In this document: positions 24,485 to 34,582 of the stretch, in pieces | How the letters are laid out: the number at the start of each line of letters is the position of its first letter | Position numbering within the stretch: position 1 is the stretch's first letter | NCBI GenBank assembly: GCA_903913315.1 | Contig: CAIWKX010000023.1 | Location: forward strand, 1 to 46,442 | Reading direction: 5' to 3' | Source: an uncultured Bacteroidota bacterium | Lineage (GTDB): Bacteria > Bacteroidota > Bacteroidia > Flavobacteriales > Flavobacteriaceae | DNA length: 46,442 nt | The notes under the pieces: generated by a model | Told to the model about the DNA's origin: nothing | The model's database searches: none | What the model saw: the letters and a program-made list of their open reading frames with translations, nothing else | Position numbers and translations under genes: made by a program

Positions 24485-25766
24485 ATATATATTCTAATGC
24501 TCTTTCGAGGGACATTCCGCGCGAACCTTTTATTAAAATCATCGAATTTAAAAAATGATTTTCTTTTAAGAATTCAGTAAAAGAATCAAAGTCTTTGTAG
24601 AAATAATAATTTTCTTTTTCACTTTTATTTAAATAGAAATCTTTTCCAATAAAGAAACATTGAATCAGATTTACATTTTTTAAATACTCAATAATTGATT
24701 TATGTTCATGTAAACTTTCAACTCCAAGTTCAAACATATCTCCAATAATAATAACTTTTTTAGGTTTGTCCAATTGAATAAAATTTTCTAATGCGACCAA
24801 CATGCTACTTGGATTAGCATTATATGCATCAAGAATAATTTCATTACTATTTTTTGACACAAGTTGAGATCGATTATTTTCAGGGATATAACTTTCAATA
24901 GCCTTTTTAATTTTTTCCTCTGAAACTCCAAAATAGTTACCAATTGTAATAGCTGCATTTATATTGTTTGCATTATATAATCCAATTAAATGAGATTTGA
25001 TCTGTATATTCTTGTAATAAATTGAAACCATAGGGTTTGCACTTACTTTTTTTATAAAAACATTACAGGCTTGATTTATTTTACTGAAAGTTATTCTTTC
25101 AAATTTTGATGTTTTTTCTTCTTGAATAGTATCATCAAAATTCACAAAAGCTTTCTTGTTGTTTAATTGTAAGTAAGTGTACATTTCACTTTTCCCTTTA
25201 ATTACCCCTTCAACTCCACCAAAACCTTCAAGATGTGCTTTCCCAAAATTAGTTATATATCCATAATCAGGGAGAGTTATTTCACATAAGAATTCAATTT
25301 CTTTTTGATGATTAGCTCCCATTTCTATAATACCTATTTCTGTTTTATCATTAAAGGATAGTAGTGTTAGAGGTACTCCTATGTGGTTATTTAAATTTCC
25401 AAGCGTGGCTTTTGTGTTGAATTTTTTTGCAAGAACAATTTGAATTAATTCTTTAGTTGTAGTTTTTCCGTTGCTTCCTGTAATCGCAATAATTATCAGG
25501 TCTAAGTACTTTCTGTGAAATTTAGCTAATTCTTGTAAAGTACTTAAGCTATCCTCTACAAGAATTGTTCTTTCATCTATAAAATAATTTTTATTGTCTA
25601 TAATTACGAATGATGCACCTTTTTCTATAGCTTCATTTGCAAATATATTTGCATCAAATCGTTCTCCTTTTAAAGCAATAAATAATGAGTTTGGTTTAAT
25701 TTTTCTGGTGTCAATTTCAATACCGGAGGATTGTAAGAATATTTTGTGAATTTCTATTATTGTCAT
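24483..25766 (-). CDS. murF: UDP-MurNAc-tripeptide:D-Ala-D-Ala ligase (MurF)
   Basis: A 427-aa Mur ligase adding D-Ala-D-Ala to the cytoplasmic peptidoglycan precursor with ATP. The N-terminal substrate domain shows DTRKIKPNSLFIALKGERFDAN. The P-loop is GSNGKTT (97-103), followed by NLNNHIGVPLTLLS and EMGANHQKEIEFL, and the C-terminal domain carries LDAYNANPSSM. The size is normal. It lies downstream of gldJ on the same strand but after a strong gldJ terminator, so it needs its own promoter or read-through. Confidence 0.95.
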   Translation of the reverse strand: MTIIEIHKIFLQSSGIEIDTRKIKPNSLFIALKGERFDANIFANEAIEKGASFVIIDNKNYFIDERTILVEDSLSTLQELAKFHRKYLDLIIIAITGSNGKTTTKELIQIVLAKKFNTKATLGNLNNHIGVPLTLLSFNDKTEIGIIEMGANHQKEIEFLCEITLPDYGYITNFGKAHLEGFGGVEGVIKGKSEMYTYLQLNNKKAFVNFDDTIQEEKTSKFERITFSKINQACNVFIKKVSANPMVSIYYKNIQIKSHLIGLYNANNINAAITIGNYFGVSEEKIKKAIESYIPENNRSQLVSKNSNEIILDAYNANPSSMLVALENFIQLDKPKKVIIIGDMFELGVESLHEHKSIIEYLKNVNLIQCFFIGKDFYLNKSEKENYYFYKDFDSFTEFLKENHFLNSMILIKGSRGMSLERALEYI

Positions 25767-25783
25767 ATTAATATGTATTTAAA

Positions 25784-25812
25784 AAAAAAGCCCTAATTAA
25801 AGGGCTTTAGTT
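25784..25812 (-). terminator. terminator of gldJ
   Basis: AAAGCCC (25787-25793) pairs with GGGCTTT (25802-25808), loop TAATTAAA. On the minus strand the stem is followed by nine T, giving a canonical intrinsic terminator between gldJ and murF. Confidence 0.9.
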
Positions 25813-25828
25813 ATATTATAATAAAAAA

Positions 25829-27547
25829 TTATCTTTTTTTATTTCTTGCTGATTTTTTAAAATCAGATTTAGGACCTACCCTAGACATTGCACATCTGAA
25901 TCCAATATAATCAGTTGCCATATCTTGAGGGAAGTATCTTCTTTGAGCTGGGTCTAACCAATAGGCTCTATCTTTCCATGAACCTCCTTTATATACTCTA
26001 ACATCGTCATTAATCAAAGTCGTTCTTTTGCTAGAGTGATCGTATTTACGAATCATGTTTCCAATACTATCAGTTGACACGTTGTGAACTGGAGAATCAT
26101 ACATTCTTTGTTCTGCTTTTAATTTTCCATCACCTTCTTCAGATCCACCAAAGTCAAAATATCTAGTAGATTGTTTGTCACCATCTCTATAGTTTTTTTC
26201 ATCACTTTTATCAAAATTTTGTCTTAAGTAAGTCTCTTTATCATCAACAGGAACTTGAGCAATTTGACCTACAAAATTTCTAGCCATAACTTTACCATTA
26301 GGCATTGTGTCAAATTTTTGTGTTTCTTGAGTCACTAATTCAACCTTTCCATCTTCACCTATTTTGTCTTTAGTATAAACATTACCTCTAAAATAGTTAA
26401 AGTCATTTCCTTCATCATCAACTATTGGTCTATAAACATCAGCAACCCATTCGGCAACATTTCCAGCCATATCATATAATCCAAAATCATTTGGAGGGTA
26501 TGATTTTACTTTGTTAGTAATATCAGCGCCGTCATCTGACCAACCTGCAATTCCACCATAGTCACCTTTACCTTGTTTAAAGTTAGCTAACTGATCTCCT
26601 TTGATAGCTCTTTTGCTTGATCGAGTATAACTTCCTGACCAAGGATATTTCTTTTGTCCTTTATAAGTGTTATATTCTCTTTGTCCGACATCAGCTGCTG
26701 CTGCATATTCCCATTCTGCTTCTGTAGGAAGCCTGTATTCTGGTAAAATTAAACCTGAAGTTCTTTGAGCATATACGTTTTTAGCTTCTTTTGTAGTGCC
26801 ATTCGCTCCTTTAGTTCCTCCTTTTCCAGCTGCTTTAGAATTTCTAGGGCCCTTTAATACAATTTTATCGTCTCCACCAAAAGTTTTTGAAGGAGCTGCT
26901 AAATAAGTGTCAGTGCTAAATGTTGCTTCAGCTTTCACATCTGTAACTTTTGCATCTTTTTTCAAATAACCTTCTCTTTCAAGAACAGATTCATTAACAC
27001 GGTCAGTTCTCCATTTACTAAACTCAGTTGCTTGAATCCAATTTACTCCAACTACCGGATAATCAGCGTAAGCAGGATGTCTTAAATAATTGTTGGTCAT
27101 TGTTTCATTATAACCTAAGCGGTTTCTCCAAACTAATGTATCAGGAGAAGCGCCTTGGTAAATATTTTTGTAATTATCTTCTTCTGGAGGAAAAACTCTC
27201 TTTAACCAATCTAAGTACTCCATATACATCAAATTAGTAACCTCTGTTTCATCCATATAAAATGACATAACGTGCTGTTGATTTGGTGTGTTGTTCCAAT
27301 CGTGCATTGGATCATCTGCAACTCTACCCATGGTAAATGTTCCACCTTCAACTAAAACTAATCCTGGTCCAGTTTCTTGTTTTTTAAACTTAGAAGCATA
27401 CTGAAATCCACCTTTTTTGTCATTAATTTTCCATCCAGTTGCTTTTGATCCTGCTTTTGAATCAGTTTTTTTACTGCAACTTGAAAAACTTGCCATTATT
27501 ACTAACAATAGTAATACTCTGATGGCCATAAATCTGTTTACTTTCAT
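25829..27547 (-). CDS. gldJ: gliding motility / T9SS lipoprotein GldJ
   Basis: A protein of 572 aa from the ATG at 27547 (MKVNRFMAIRV). The lipobox is MASFSSCSKK (C24). The body is a formylglycine-generating enzyme-like (SUMF1) fold: VLVEGGTFTMGRVADDPMHD, FYMDETEVTNLMYMEYLDW, YRLPTEAEWEYAAAA, GLYDMAGNVAEWVADVY and VYKGGSWKDRAYWLDPAQRR then IGFRCAMS. GldJ is an outer-membrane-associated T9SS component needed for gliding and for stability of GldK. It has lost enzyme function as far as known. In-frame ATGs at 27553 and 27580 exist, but 27580 lies inside the predicted -7 element. It is divergent from porU, an order familiar from Flavobacterium. Confidence 0.93.
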   Translation of the reverse strand: MKVNRFMAIRVLLLLVIMASFSSCSKKTDSKAGSKATGWKINDKKGGFQYASKFKKQETGPGLVLVEGGTFTMGRVADDPMHDWNNTPNQQHVMSFYMDETEVTNLMYMEYLDWLKRVFPPEEDNYKNIYQGASPDTLVWRNRLGYNETMTNNYLRHPAYADYPVVGVNWIQATEFSKWRTDRVNESVLEREGYLKKDAKVTDVKAEATFSTDTYLAAPSKTFGGDDKIVLKGPRNSKAAGKGGTKGANGTTKEAKNVYAQRTSGLILPEYRLPTEAEWEYAAAADVGQREYNTYKGQKKYPWSGSYTRSSKRAIKGDQLANFKQGKGDYGGIAGWSDDGADITNKVKSYPPNDFGLYDMAGNVAEWVADVYRPIVDDEGNDFNYFRGNVYTKDKIGEDGKVELVTQETQKFDTMPNGKVMARNFVGQIAQVPVDDKETYLRQNFDKSDEKNYRDGDKQSTRYFDFGGSEEGDGKLKAEQRMYDSPVHNVSTDSIGNMIRKYDHSSKRTTLINDDVRVYKGGSWKDRAYWLDPAQRRYFPQDMATDYIGFRCAMSRVGPKSDFKKSARNKKR

Positions 27548-27576
27548 ACTCATAGTAGGTAATAAATTTTCGAGGC

Positions 27577-27606
27577 GCAATATAAGAATTAACCTTGATA
27601 TTGCAA
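27577..27606 (-). promoter_or_regulatory. gldJ promoter (TTG-N19-TATATTGC)
   Basis: On the minus strand TTG (27606-27604) is separated by 19 bases from TATATTGC (27584-27577), one base off the TAnnTTTG consensus. Transcription would start near 27570, giving a leader of about 20 nt for the start at 27547. Confidence 0.5.
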
Positions 27607-27739
27607 CATCTTTTTTAAATTTAGTAAAAATATTTTTTGTTTATTAGTAATAAACGTTAGAATTGTTTTATTATTGTAAGGTTTATAAAAAAAATGTGTT
27701 ACATATAATATTAATTCCAAAGGTGCGTTATTTGATGTA

Positions 27740-30700
27740 ATGAAAAGAATTATTTTAGTAATGGTATTAGTTATAGGCAGCATTGTTAGAGTTTACTCGC
27801 AGCAAAGCAACGCTATTTCTGTTGATTGGTTAGAAAAGACAAGTTTTGTTTTTGGTGAACATAAATTAAATATTCCTCAGTTTTCAACGGATAGCTTTAA
27901 TTTTGACTTTATCAAAAAGGAGATAACTTTTGTAAAAAAAATACCTATCAATTATAAAATAGACGAAAATTCAATGCAAATAACTAATATTAATTATGAG
28001 AATATTAGCGAAAGTCAACTTGGAGATTTATCCAAGAAGAATATTAATTCTACTATTAATGTAAAAATAAAAAATAGCATTTCTCGAGATAAGATTTTTG
28101 GAGTGATGTCTTTTTCGCCAATTATTAAAGATGCAAACGGATATAAAAGAGTAAAATCATTTACCTATTCTTTCAAAAATTCTTCAAATAGTTCAAAGTA
28201 CAATGCTACTCAAAATTACGCAAGTATTACTAATTCGGTGTTGACAAGTGGAGTATTTAAAAGAATTTATGTAACAAAATCTGGAGTGTATAAGATTTCT
28301 AAAAGTTTTATGGCAAATTTAGGGTTTGATGTGAATACTATTGATCCAACTAAAATTAAAATATACGGAAATGGCGGTAGGATGGTTCCATTAGTAAACA
28401 GTGTTCCTTACCCAAATGATTTGGAAGAAAATGCTATTCAAGTAGTTGGTGAGTCTGATGGAGTATTTAACGACGGTGATTACATTTTATTTTATGCTGA
28501 AGGAATGGACAATTGGAGTAATGAAAATCAAACTAATTTGAATTTATATTGTGATAAATCATATTATTACATAACCATTGGTAGTGATAATGGAAAACGA
28601 ATCAGTTTAATGAATCAACCAACTGGCAGCCCAACGGTAATTCAAACTACTTTTGATGATTATCAATTTCACGAAGTTGATTTAACCAATATAGGGAGAT
28701 TAGGAAGAACATGGTATGGTGAAGATTTTAGTTTGAATAATGAACAAACATTCGATTTCAATTTTCCAAATATTGTAACTTCTTTGCCTTCAAAATTAGT
28801 GGTTCATGTAGGGTCTAATTCTTTTGTTTCAACTTCTTTTGCTGTAGATGTTAATTCTGTAAATGTCGGAAATGTTAGTTTAGGAGCAGTAGAATTAAAT
28901 TCTGGTTTGGTCGCAGCGGATTGTTATTTAAATGCAACACAATGTGAGTCGGCTTTCAAATCAATACCTAGTACTCAAAGTATGAGTGTGAAACTTACCT
29001 ATAATAACAATGGAGTGCCTACATCCAAAGGGTATTTAGATTATATAAGTATTGCGGCCAAAAGTAATTTGACGGGATATGGAAAACAGTTTCGTTTTAC
29101 CTATATTGATGCGAGTACACAAATTGGTGTAGTACAATATCAATTGAATAATGCGGCAGGAATTTCGCAAATTTGGGATATAACTGATATTTATAACGTA
29201 ACATCAGTACCAAATACTAACCAAGCTAATTTTTCTTTCAAAGCAAGCTTAGGACTAGCAACAAAATACATAGCTTTAGATCCATCAGATTTTTATGCAC
29301 CATCAGTAGATCAAAGTGTTTCTGTTTCAAATCAAAATTTGAAAGGAACTATTTTTAATAATGCACAAGGAGTTTTTCAAGATATTGATTATTTAATTAT
29401 TACGGCTCCATTCCTAGATGGTCAAGCTGAAAAATTAGCTAATTTTCATAGAAGTTATTCAGGATTAAATGTGAAAGTAGTCAATTTAGATGCTATTTAT
29501 CAAGAATTTGGTGGAGGAAAACAGGATATTGGAGCGATTAGAAACTTCATTAAATATGTTTATCAAAATGCTTCAGCCCCGGCTAATAGAGTGAAATATG
29601 TAAATTTATTTGGAGACGCTTCTTTTGATTTTAAAGATAGAATTCCAAATAACAGCAATATAGTCCCTATATATCATGCTGTTAATAGTGACACTGAAAC
29701 TCAAAGTTCTTTTTCATCTGATGATTTTTTTGTGATGATGGATGATGCTGAAGGAGATTTAGATTCAAATTATGGAAATCCTGATATTGCTGTAGGCAGA
29801 ATGTTAGTCTCTACAAACCAGCAAGCTGATGAAATGGTGAATAAAGTTTTAGATTATCATGATATAAAGTCTTATGGAAGTTGGCGGAACAATTATGTAG
29901 CAATTTCGGATGATACAGATAAGGATGGAGATCAAGTGATTCAAGCAGCACAAAATAGTTTGACGGATGATATTTATACCAACAAACCGATTATTAATTT
30001 CAAAAAAATACTTTTAGATTCCTATATTCAAGAGACGACAGCGGGAGGAAGTAGATATCCACAAGCTAAAGAAGATTTAACAAATGCTTTTGAAAAAGGA
30101 GCTTTAGTGTTTAATTATTTAGGACATGGAGGGGTTGATGGATTAACTGGAGAACGAATATGGGATAGGCTTGATGGTTATAATTTTAACAATCAATATA
30201 AATACCCATTATTTATTACAATTACTTGTGAATTCTCTCGTTTTGATAATCCCTATTATGCTTCGGCAGGTGAATATACCTATTGGAATCCAAAAGGGGG
30301 AGCCATTTCAATGGTAACAACAACTCGAGAAATTAGTTATGCCTTTGGGTTTAATAGCTATTTATCTCAATATCTTTTTGGATATGGAGCGAGTATAACT
30401 TCCAATGTTTCAATAGCCGAAGCACTTCGTTTGACTAAAGGATTGAGTACCGATACTTCTGCTATTAGAGTAACATCCTATCTTGGTGATCCTGCATTAA
30501 TGCTGGCTATTCCCAAACCAAAAGTTGTATTGACTAAAATTAATGATGTTCCAATTACACAACCGGTTGATGATTTAAAGGCATTAAGCTATGTGAAACT
30601 ATCCGGTGAAGTTCGAGATGAAAATGATAATTTGTTATCGACCTATAATGGAGATTTGTCTGTAAATGTGTTTGATAAAAATTATAATCAAATGACATTA

Positions 30701-31600
30701 AATAATGATGGATTTAGCCCTCCAATTAGTTTTGTAAATCTTGGAGAGACTATTTTTAGAGGGAATGCTTCTGTAAATAATGGATTATTCAATATTGGAT
30801 TTGTTGTGCCTCGTGATATTAAGATTCCTGTTGGAAACGGAAGAGTTAGTTTTTATGCCAAGAGAAATCAAATTTTATTAGATAAAACAGGATATAATCT
30901 TGACATAAAAGTTGGAGGAATTAATACGAATGCTGTAGTAGATATTACTCCTCCAAAAGTACGTCTTTATATGAATGATGAAAGTTTTGTTAATGGAGGG
31001 ATTACAAATGATTCACCTTTTTTTCTTGCTTTTTTAGAAGATGACCATGGTATAAACACAGCTAGTGGAATTGGACACGACATAGTTGCAATATTAGATG
31101 GAGACGAAACAAAACCATATGTTTTAAATGATTATTATGAAACGGAATTGAATAATTATACAAAAGGAAGTATTCGTTATCCTTTTAGAAATTTAGCTAA
31201 AGGGTTGCATACAATTACATTCAAAGCATGGGATGTTTATAATAATTTTGTTACTTCAGAAATTCAATTTGTCGTAGCTGATAGCGAAGGGGTAACTTTG
31301 AGTAATGTTTTAAATTATCCAAATCCATTTGTAAATTACACCCAATTTTGGTTTAATCATAATAAACCTTATGAGCCTCTTGAAGTTCAAGTACAGATCA
31401 TTACCATTACAGGCAAGATTGTAAAAACAATTAATCAAGTGGTGACAACAGAAGGGTTTTTATCAAGAGAAATATCATGGGACGGTAAAGATGATTTTGG
31501 CGATAAAATAGGTAAAGGAGTTTATATATATAGACTTACAGTCAGGTCAACAGTATCAAATAATAAAGCAGAAAAAATTGAAAAACTTGTTATCCTATAA
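27740..31600 (+). CDS. porU: T9SS sortase PorU (C25-family peptidase)
   Basis: 1286 aa, with signal peptide MKRIILVMVLVIGSIVRVYSQQ. A large beta-rich N-terminal part is followed by a gingipain-like C25 domain. The catalytic pair is H796 in FNYLGHGGVDG and C830 in ITCEFSRFDNP. The Ig-like and C-terminal parts contain NVLNYPNPFVNYTQFWFNHN and YIYRLTVRS, the FlgD-like end seen in this family. PorU removes the C-terminal sorting domains of T9SS cargo at the cell surface and attaches many of them to lipopolysaccharide, working with PorV encoded next. It is divergent from gldJ, and its promoter should lie in 27607-27739, where no convincing TAnnTTTG is seen. Confidence 0.95.
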   Translation: MKRIILVMVLVIGSIVRVYSQQSNAISVDWLEKTSFVFGEHKLNIPQFSTDSFNFDFIKKEITFVKKIPINYKIDENSMQITNINYENISESQLGDLSKKNINSTINVKIKNSISRDKIFGVMSFSPIIKDANGYKRVKSFTYSFKNSSNSSKYNATQNYASITNSVLTSGVFKRIYVTKSGVYKISKSFMANLGFDVNTIDPTKIKIYGNGGRMVPLVNSVPYPNDLEENAIQVVGESDGVFNDGDYILFYAEGMDNWSNENQTNLNLYCDKSYYYITIGSDNGKRISLMNQPTGSPTVIQTTFDDYQFHEVDLTNIGRLGRTWYGEDFSLNNEQTFDFNFPNIVTSLPSKLVVHVGSNSFVSTSFAVDVNSVNVGNVSLGAVELNSGLVAADCYLNATQCESAFKSIPSTQSMSVKLTYNNNGVPTSKGYLDYISIAAKSNLTGYGKQFRFTYIDASTQIGVVQYQLNNAAGISQIWDITDIYNVTSVPNTNQANFSFKASLGLATKYIALDPSDFYAPSVDQSVSVSNQNLKGTIFNNAQGVFQDIDYLIITAPFLDGQAEKLANFHRSYSGLNVKVVNLDAIYQEFGGGKQDIGAIRNFIKYVYQNASAPANRVKYVNLFGDASFDFKDRIPNNSNIVPIYHAVNSDTETQSSFSSDDFFVMMDDAEGDLDSNYGNPDIAVGRMLVSTNQQADEMVNKVLDYHDIKSYGSWRNNYVAISDDTDKDGDQVIQAAQNSLTDDIYTNKPIINFKKILLDSYIQETTAGGSRYPQAKEDLTNAFEKGALVFNYLGHGGVDGLTGERIWDRLDGYNFNNQYKYPLFITITCEFSRFDNPYYASAGEYTYWNPKGGAISMVTTTREISYAFGFNSYLSQYLFGYGASITSNVSIAEALRLTKGLSTDTSAIRVTSYLGDPALMLAIPKPKVVLTKINDVPITQPVDDLKALSYVKLSGEVRDENDNLLSTYNGDLSVNVFDKNYNQMTLNNDGFSPPISFVNLGETIFRGNASVNNGLFNIGFVVPRDIKIPVGNGRVSFYAKRNQILLDKTGYNLDIKVGGINTNAVVDITPPKVRLYMNDESFVNGGITNDSPFFLAFLEDDHGINTASGIGHDIVAILDGDETKPYVLNDYYETELNNYTKGSIRYPFRNLAKGLHTITFKAWDVYNNFVTSEIQFVVADSEGVTLSNVLNYPNPFVNYTQFWFNHNKPYEPLEVQVQIITITGKIVKTINQVVTTEGFLSREISWDGKDDFGDKIGKGVYIYRLTVRSTVSNNKAEKIEKLVIL

Positions 31601-31682
31601 GAAAATACTATATTTGTTAAATATTTATAATTTGAAAATGAAATTAAAGATTCACGAATTCGAAATAAATAAGTTTTACTTT

Positions 31683-32858
31683 ATGAGTAAAAATATTTTA
31701 CTATTGTTATTGATTGTTGTAACCAATCAATTTATTAATGCTCAAGAAAGAGTAATCACAACTGGAGTTCCATTTTTGATGGTTGCAGCTGACGCTAGAG
31801 CGGCTGGGATGGCAGACCAAGGAGTAGCAACTTCTGCAGATGCTTATTCGCAACAATGGAATCCAGCAAAATATGCATTTGCTCTTGATAAACAAGGTTT
31901 CTCATTAAGTTATACACCATACTTAACCCAATTGGTTAATGATATTTCACTTGGTCAAGTAAATTACTATAATAGGTTGAGTGAAAGAAGTGCTTTTGCA
32001 GCAAGTTTGCGTTATTTTAGTCTTGGAGAAATAGAATTGAGACAAAATTTTGATGATCCTGCGAACATTGTAAAACCTAATGAGCTAGCATTAGATGGTT
32101 CTTATTCATTGAAATTGAGTGATCATTTTTCAATGGCTGTTGGTGGAAGATACATTAGATCGAATTTAAAAATTCAAGATGGATCAAATGACGCTACTGC
32201 GGGAACTTCATTTGCAGTTGATGTAGCTGGGTTTTTTCAATCAGAAGAAATAGCATTTAATGATTTTAATGGTAGATATCGTTTGGGATTCAATTTTCAA
32301 AACATGGGACCTAAAATTAGTTATGATAATTCTCAAAGTGATATTTCTTCCAATTTCTTGCCTGCAAATTTGCGTGTAGGGGGTGGATTTGATTTTATTT
32401 TAGATGAATATAACAAAGTTTCTACAAGTGTTGAATTTGCAAAATTGATGGTACCAACACCTCAAGCTCTAACGGATGTTAATGGGGATGGTGTTATTGA
32501 TAATATAGATCAATCCATTATAAACAACCAATATCAACAAGTTAACTGGGTGAATGGAATGTTCAAATCTTTTGGTGATGCACCAGGAGGATTGTCAGAA
32601 GAACTTAAAGAAGTTACCTACTCTTTAGGAACAGAATATACGTATCAAGATTCGTTTGCCATGCGTCTAGGTTATTTTCATGAAAGTCCAGATAAAGGAG
32701 CCCGAAAGTTTTTCTCTCTGGGTGCAGGATTCAAATATAATGTAGTTAAGATTGATTTGTCTTATTTGTTTAATGCCTCAAGTGTTAAGAGTCCTTTAGA
32801 AAATACTCTGCGTTTTTCATTGACATTTAACTTCGGTGACAAATATGATGATTTATAA
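31683..32858 (+). CDS. porV: T9SS outer-membrane protein PorV (LptO)
   Basis: 391 aa from ATG 31683, where a clean signal peptide MSKNILLLLLIVVTNQFINAQ starts; the in-frame region upstream overlaps the end of porU and is not signal-like. The mature protein begins RVITTGVPFLMVAADARAAGMAD, the PorV hallmark, and shows alternating beta-strands of a FadL-like 14-strand barrel, ending in NTLRFSLTFNFGDKY. A loop contains an EF-hand-like DVNGDGVIDNID (calcium-type) segment. PorV collects cargo from the translocon and hands it to PorU. It lies immediately after porU and before a terminator. Confidence 0.93.
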   Translation: MSKNILLLLLIVVTNQFINAQERVITTGVPFLMVAADARAAGMADQGVATSADAYSQQWNPAKYAFALDKQGFSLSYTPYLTQLVNDISLGQVNYYNRLSERSAFAASLRYFSLGEIELRQNFDDPANIVKPNELALDGSYSLKLSDHFSMAVGGRYIRSNLKIQDGSNDATAGTSFAVDVAGFFQSEEIAFNDFNGRYRLGFNFQNMGPKISYDNSQSDISSNFLPANLRVGGGFDFILDEYNKVSTSVEFAKLMVPTPQALTDVNGDGVIDNIDQSIINNQYQQVNWVNGMFKSFGDAPGGLSEELKEVTYSLGTEYTYQDSFAMRLGYFHESPDKGARKFFSLGAGFKYNVVKIDLSYLFNASSVKSPLENTLRFSLTFNFGDKYDDL

Positions 32859-32875
32859 AATGATTTAAAAATTAA

Positions 32876-32916
32876 TGCAAATCCAAATTTCAGTTTTGAA
32901 GTTTGGATTTTTTTTC
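32876..32916 (+). terminator. terminator of porUV
   Basis: AAATCCAAA (32879-32887) pairs with TTTGGATTT (32902-32910), with TTCA/TGAA extending the stem and a GTTT loop, followed by a T-run. Confidence 0.85.
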
Positions 32917-32927
32917 CTCTATAAACA

Positions 32928-33410
32928 ATGAAAGAAATCAACATTACTACTACCATTTCAGTTTTTAATGGAATTAATGAGTTGCCAAGTGATACTCAAT
33001 CCTTAATGTATTTAGCAATTGAAACAAGAAAAAATGCTTATGCACCTTATTCCCATTTTCGAGTTGGTGCAGCAATTTTATTAGATAATGGTAAAATTGT
33101 TTTGGGTTCTAATCAAGAAAATGCAGCCTATCCATCAGGATTATGCGCTGAAAGAGTTGCAATTTTTCAAGCTGGAGCCATTTATCCCAATGCTAAAATT
33201 ATAAAATTGGCTATCACAGCAGCTTCCGATTCAAATCCAACATTATCACCTATACCTCCTTGTGGAGCTTGTCGTCAATCCATTGCAGAATATGAGTTTA
33301 AACAAGATACGCCAATTGAAATTTATTTCATGGGTGATTCTGGTGAAGTTTATAAATCAAATTCAATCAATAATTTATTGCCGCTTTCATTTGATAAAAC
33401 ATCGTTGTAA
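32928..33410 (+). CDS. cdd: cytidine deaminase
   Basis: A 160-aa homotetrameric-type cytidine deaminase for pyrimidine salvage. The zinc ligands C73, C112 and C115 and the proton shuttle E75 are seen in LCAERVAIF and PPCGACRQSI. The substrate loop YAPYSHFRVGAAI is present. It lies between porV and pdhA in the same direction; since a terminator ends porUV it should have a promoter in the short 17-bp space or in the porV 3' end. The length is normal apart from a 20-residue N-terminal extension, as in other Bacteroidota. Confidence 0.95.
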   Translation: MKEINITTTISVFNGINELPSDTQSLMYLAIETRKNAYAPYSHFRVGAAILLDNGKIVLGSNQENAAYPSGLCAERVAIFQAGAIYPNAKIIKLAITAASDSNPTLSPIPPCGACRQSIAEYEFKQDTPIEIYFMGDSGEVYKSNSINNLLPLSFDKTSL

Positions 33411-33502
33411 GCTATATCGATGTAGTTGATATTTAAGAATAAACAGTTATTAAAAAATAGCATTTTCATTCTTATTTATTTTTACATCTACTATCAATAT
33501 CT

Positions 33503-33510
33503 TACTTTTG
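33503..33510 (+). promoter_or_regulatory. pdhA -7 promoter element (TACTTTTG)
   Basis: TACTTTTG is a full TAnnTTTG match, 72 bases before the pdhA ATG. A start of transcription near 33517 leaves a leader of about 65 nt. It contains a direct repeat of AATTCGCAA at 33512-33520 and 33528-33536. The remainder of the 170-bp gap after cdd shows no terminator or gene. Confidence 0.55.
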
Positions 33511-33581
33511 CAATTCGCAAATTTAAGAATTCGCAATTTGTGATACGATTACAATACATTAATCTAGTAATTCATTAAAAA

Positions 33582-34580
33582 ATGAAACCAATTACAAAAG
33601 AAACATATCTTCAATGGTATGAAGAAATGCAGTTTTGGAGAAAATTTGAAGACAAATTAGCTGCTGTTTATATTCAACAAAAAGTTAGAGGATTTTTGCA
33701 TTTATATAATGGTCAAGAAGCTGTTCTTGCAGGAGCAATTCACGCAATGGACTTGTCTAAAGACAAAATGATTACTGCTTATCGTAATCACGTTCAGCCA
33801 ATCGCGATGGGTGTTGATCCAAAACGAATTATGGCAGAACTATACGGAAAAGTAACTGGAACATCAAAAGGGATGGGTGGTTCAATGCATATCTTCTCAA
33901 AAGAACATGGTTTTTTTGGAGGTCATGGTATCGTAGGAGCACAAATTCCTGTTGGAGCTGGAATGGCTTTTGCCGATAAGTATTTTGAAACAGGAGGTGT
34001 TACTTTAACCTATTTTGGTGATGGTGCAGCGCGTCAAGGTTCGCTTCATGAAGCTTTTAATATGGCAATGAACTGGAAACTTCCAGTAGTATTTATTTGT
34101 GAAAATAATGGGTATGCTATGGGAACTTCTGTAGAAAGAACAGCAAATCATACAGATATTTGGAAACTTGGTTTAGGATATGAAATGCCATGTGGGCCAG
34201 TTGATGGAATGAATCCAATTAAAGTTGCTGAAGCAATGACAGAAGCTATTGAAAGAGCACGTCGTGGTGATGGACCAACATTTTTAGAAATGAAAACCTA
34301 CCGCTATAGAGGTCACTCTATGTCGGATGCACAATTATATAGAACTAAAGAAGAGGTGGAAGAATATAGAAAAATCGACCCAATTACTCAAGTTCTTGAT
34401 ATTATAAAAGAAAACAATTACGCAACCGATGCAGAAATTGAAGCTATGGATCTAAGAGTGAAAGATTTGGTAGACGAATGTGAAAAATTTGCAGAAGAAT
34501 CTCCATTTCCAGAAGCACAACAATTATATGATGTGGTGTACGATCAAGAAAATTATCCTTTCATTTCTCATAGACTATAA
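33582..34580 (+). CDS. pdhA: pyruvate dehydrogenase E1 alpha
   Basis: A 332-aa TPP-dependent E1 alpha subunit. The TPP motif runs from YFGDGAARQGSLHEAFNMA to ICENNGYAMGTSV. The phosphorylation-loop-like region YRYRGHSMSDAQLYRTKEEV is also typical of PdhA. It decarboxylates pyruvate and acetylates the lipoyl groups of PdhC. It ends 2 bp before pdhC, so the two are cotranscribed. The E1 beta gene (pdhB) is not between them or elsewhere in the window, which is the usual Flavobacteria arrangement. Confidence 0.95.
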   Translation: MKPITKETYLQWYEEMQFWRKFEDKLAAVYIQQKVRGFLHLYNGQEAVLAGAIHAMDLSKDKMITAYRNHVQPIAMGVDPKRIMAELYGKVTGTSKGMGGSMHIFSKEHGFFGGHGIVGAQIPVGAGMAFADKYFETGGVTLTYFGDGAARQGSLHEAFNMAMNWKLPVVFICENNGYAMGTSVERTANHTDIWKLGLGYEMPCGPVDGMNPIKVAEAMTEAIERARRGDGPTFLEMKTYRYRGHSMSDAQLYRTKEEVEEYRKIDPITQVLDIIKENNYATDAEIEAMDLRVKDLVDECEKFAEESPFPEAQQLYDVVYDQENYPFISHRL

Positions 34581-34582
34581 TT

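Noticed and set aside
27740..31600. Secreted gingipain-type virulence protease
   Set aside because: Although the C25 fold is present, size, lack of its own type A sorting domain and linkage to porV and gldJ identify the sortase PorU.
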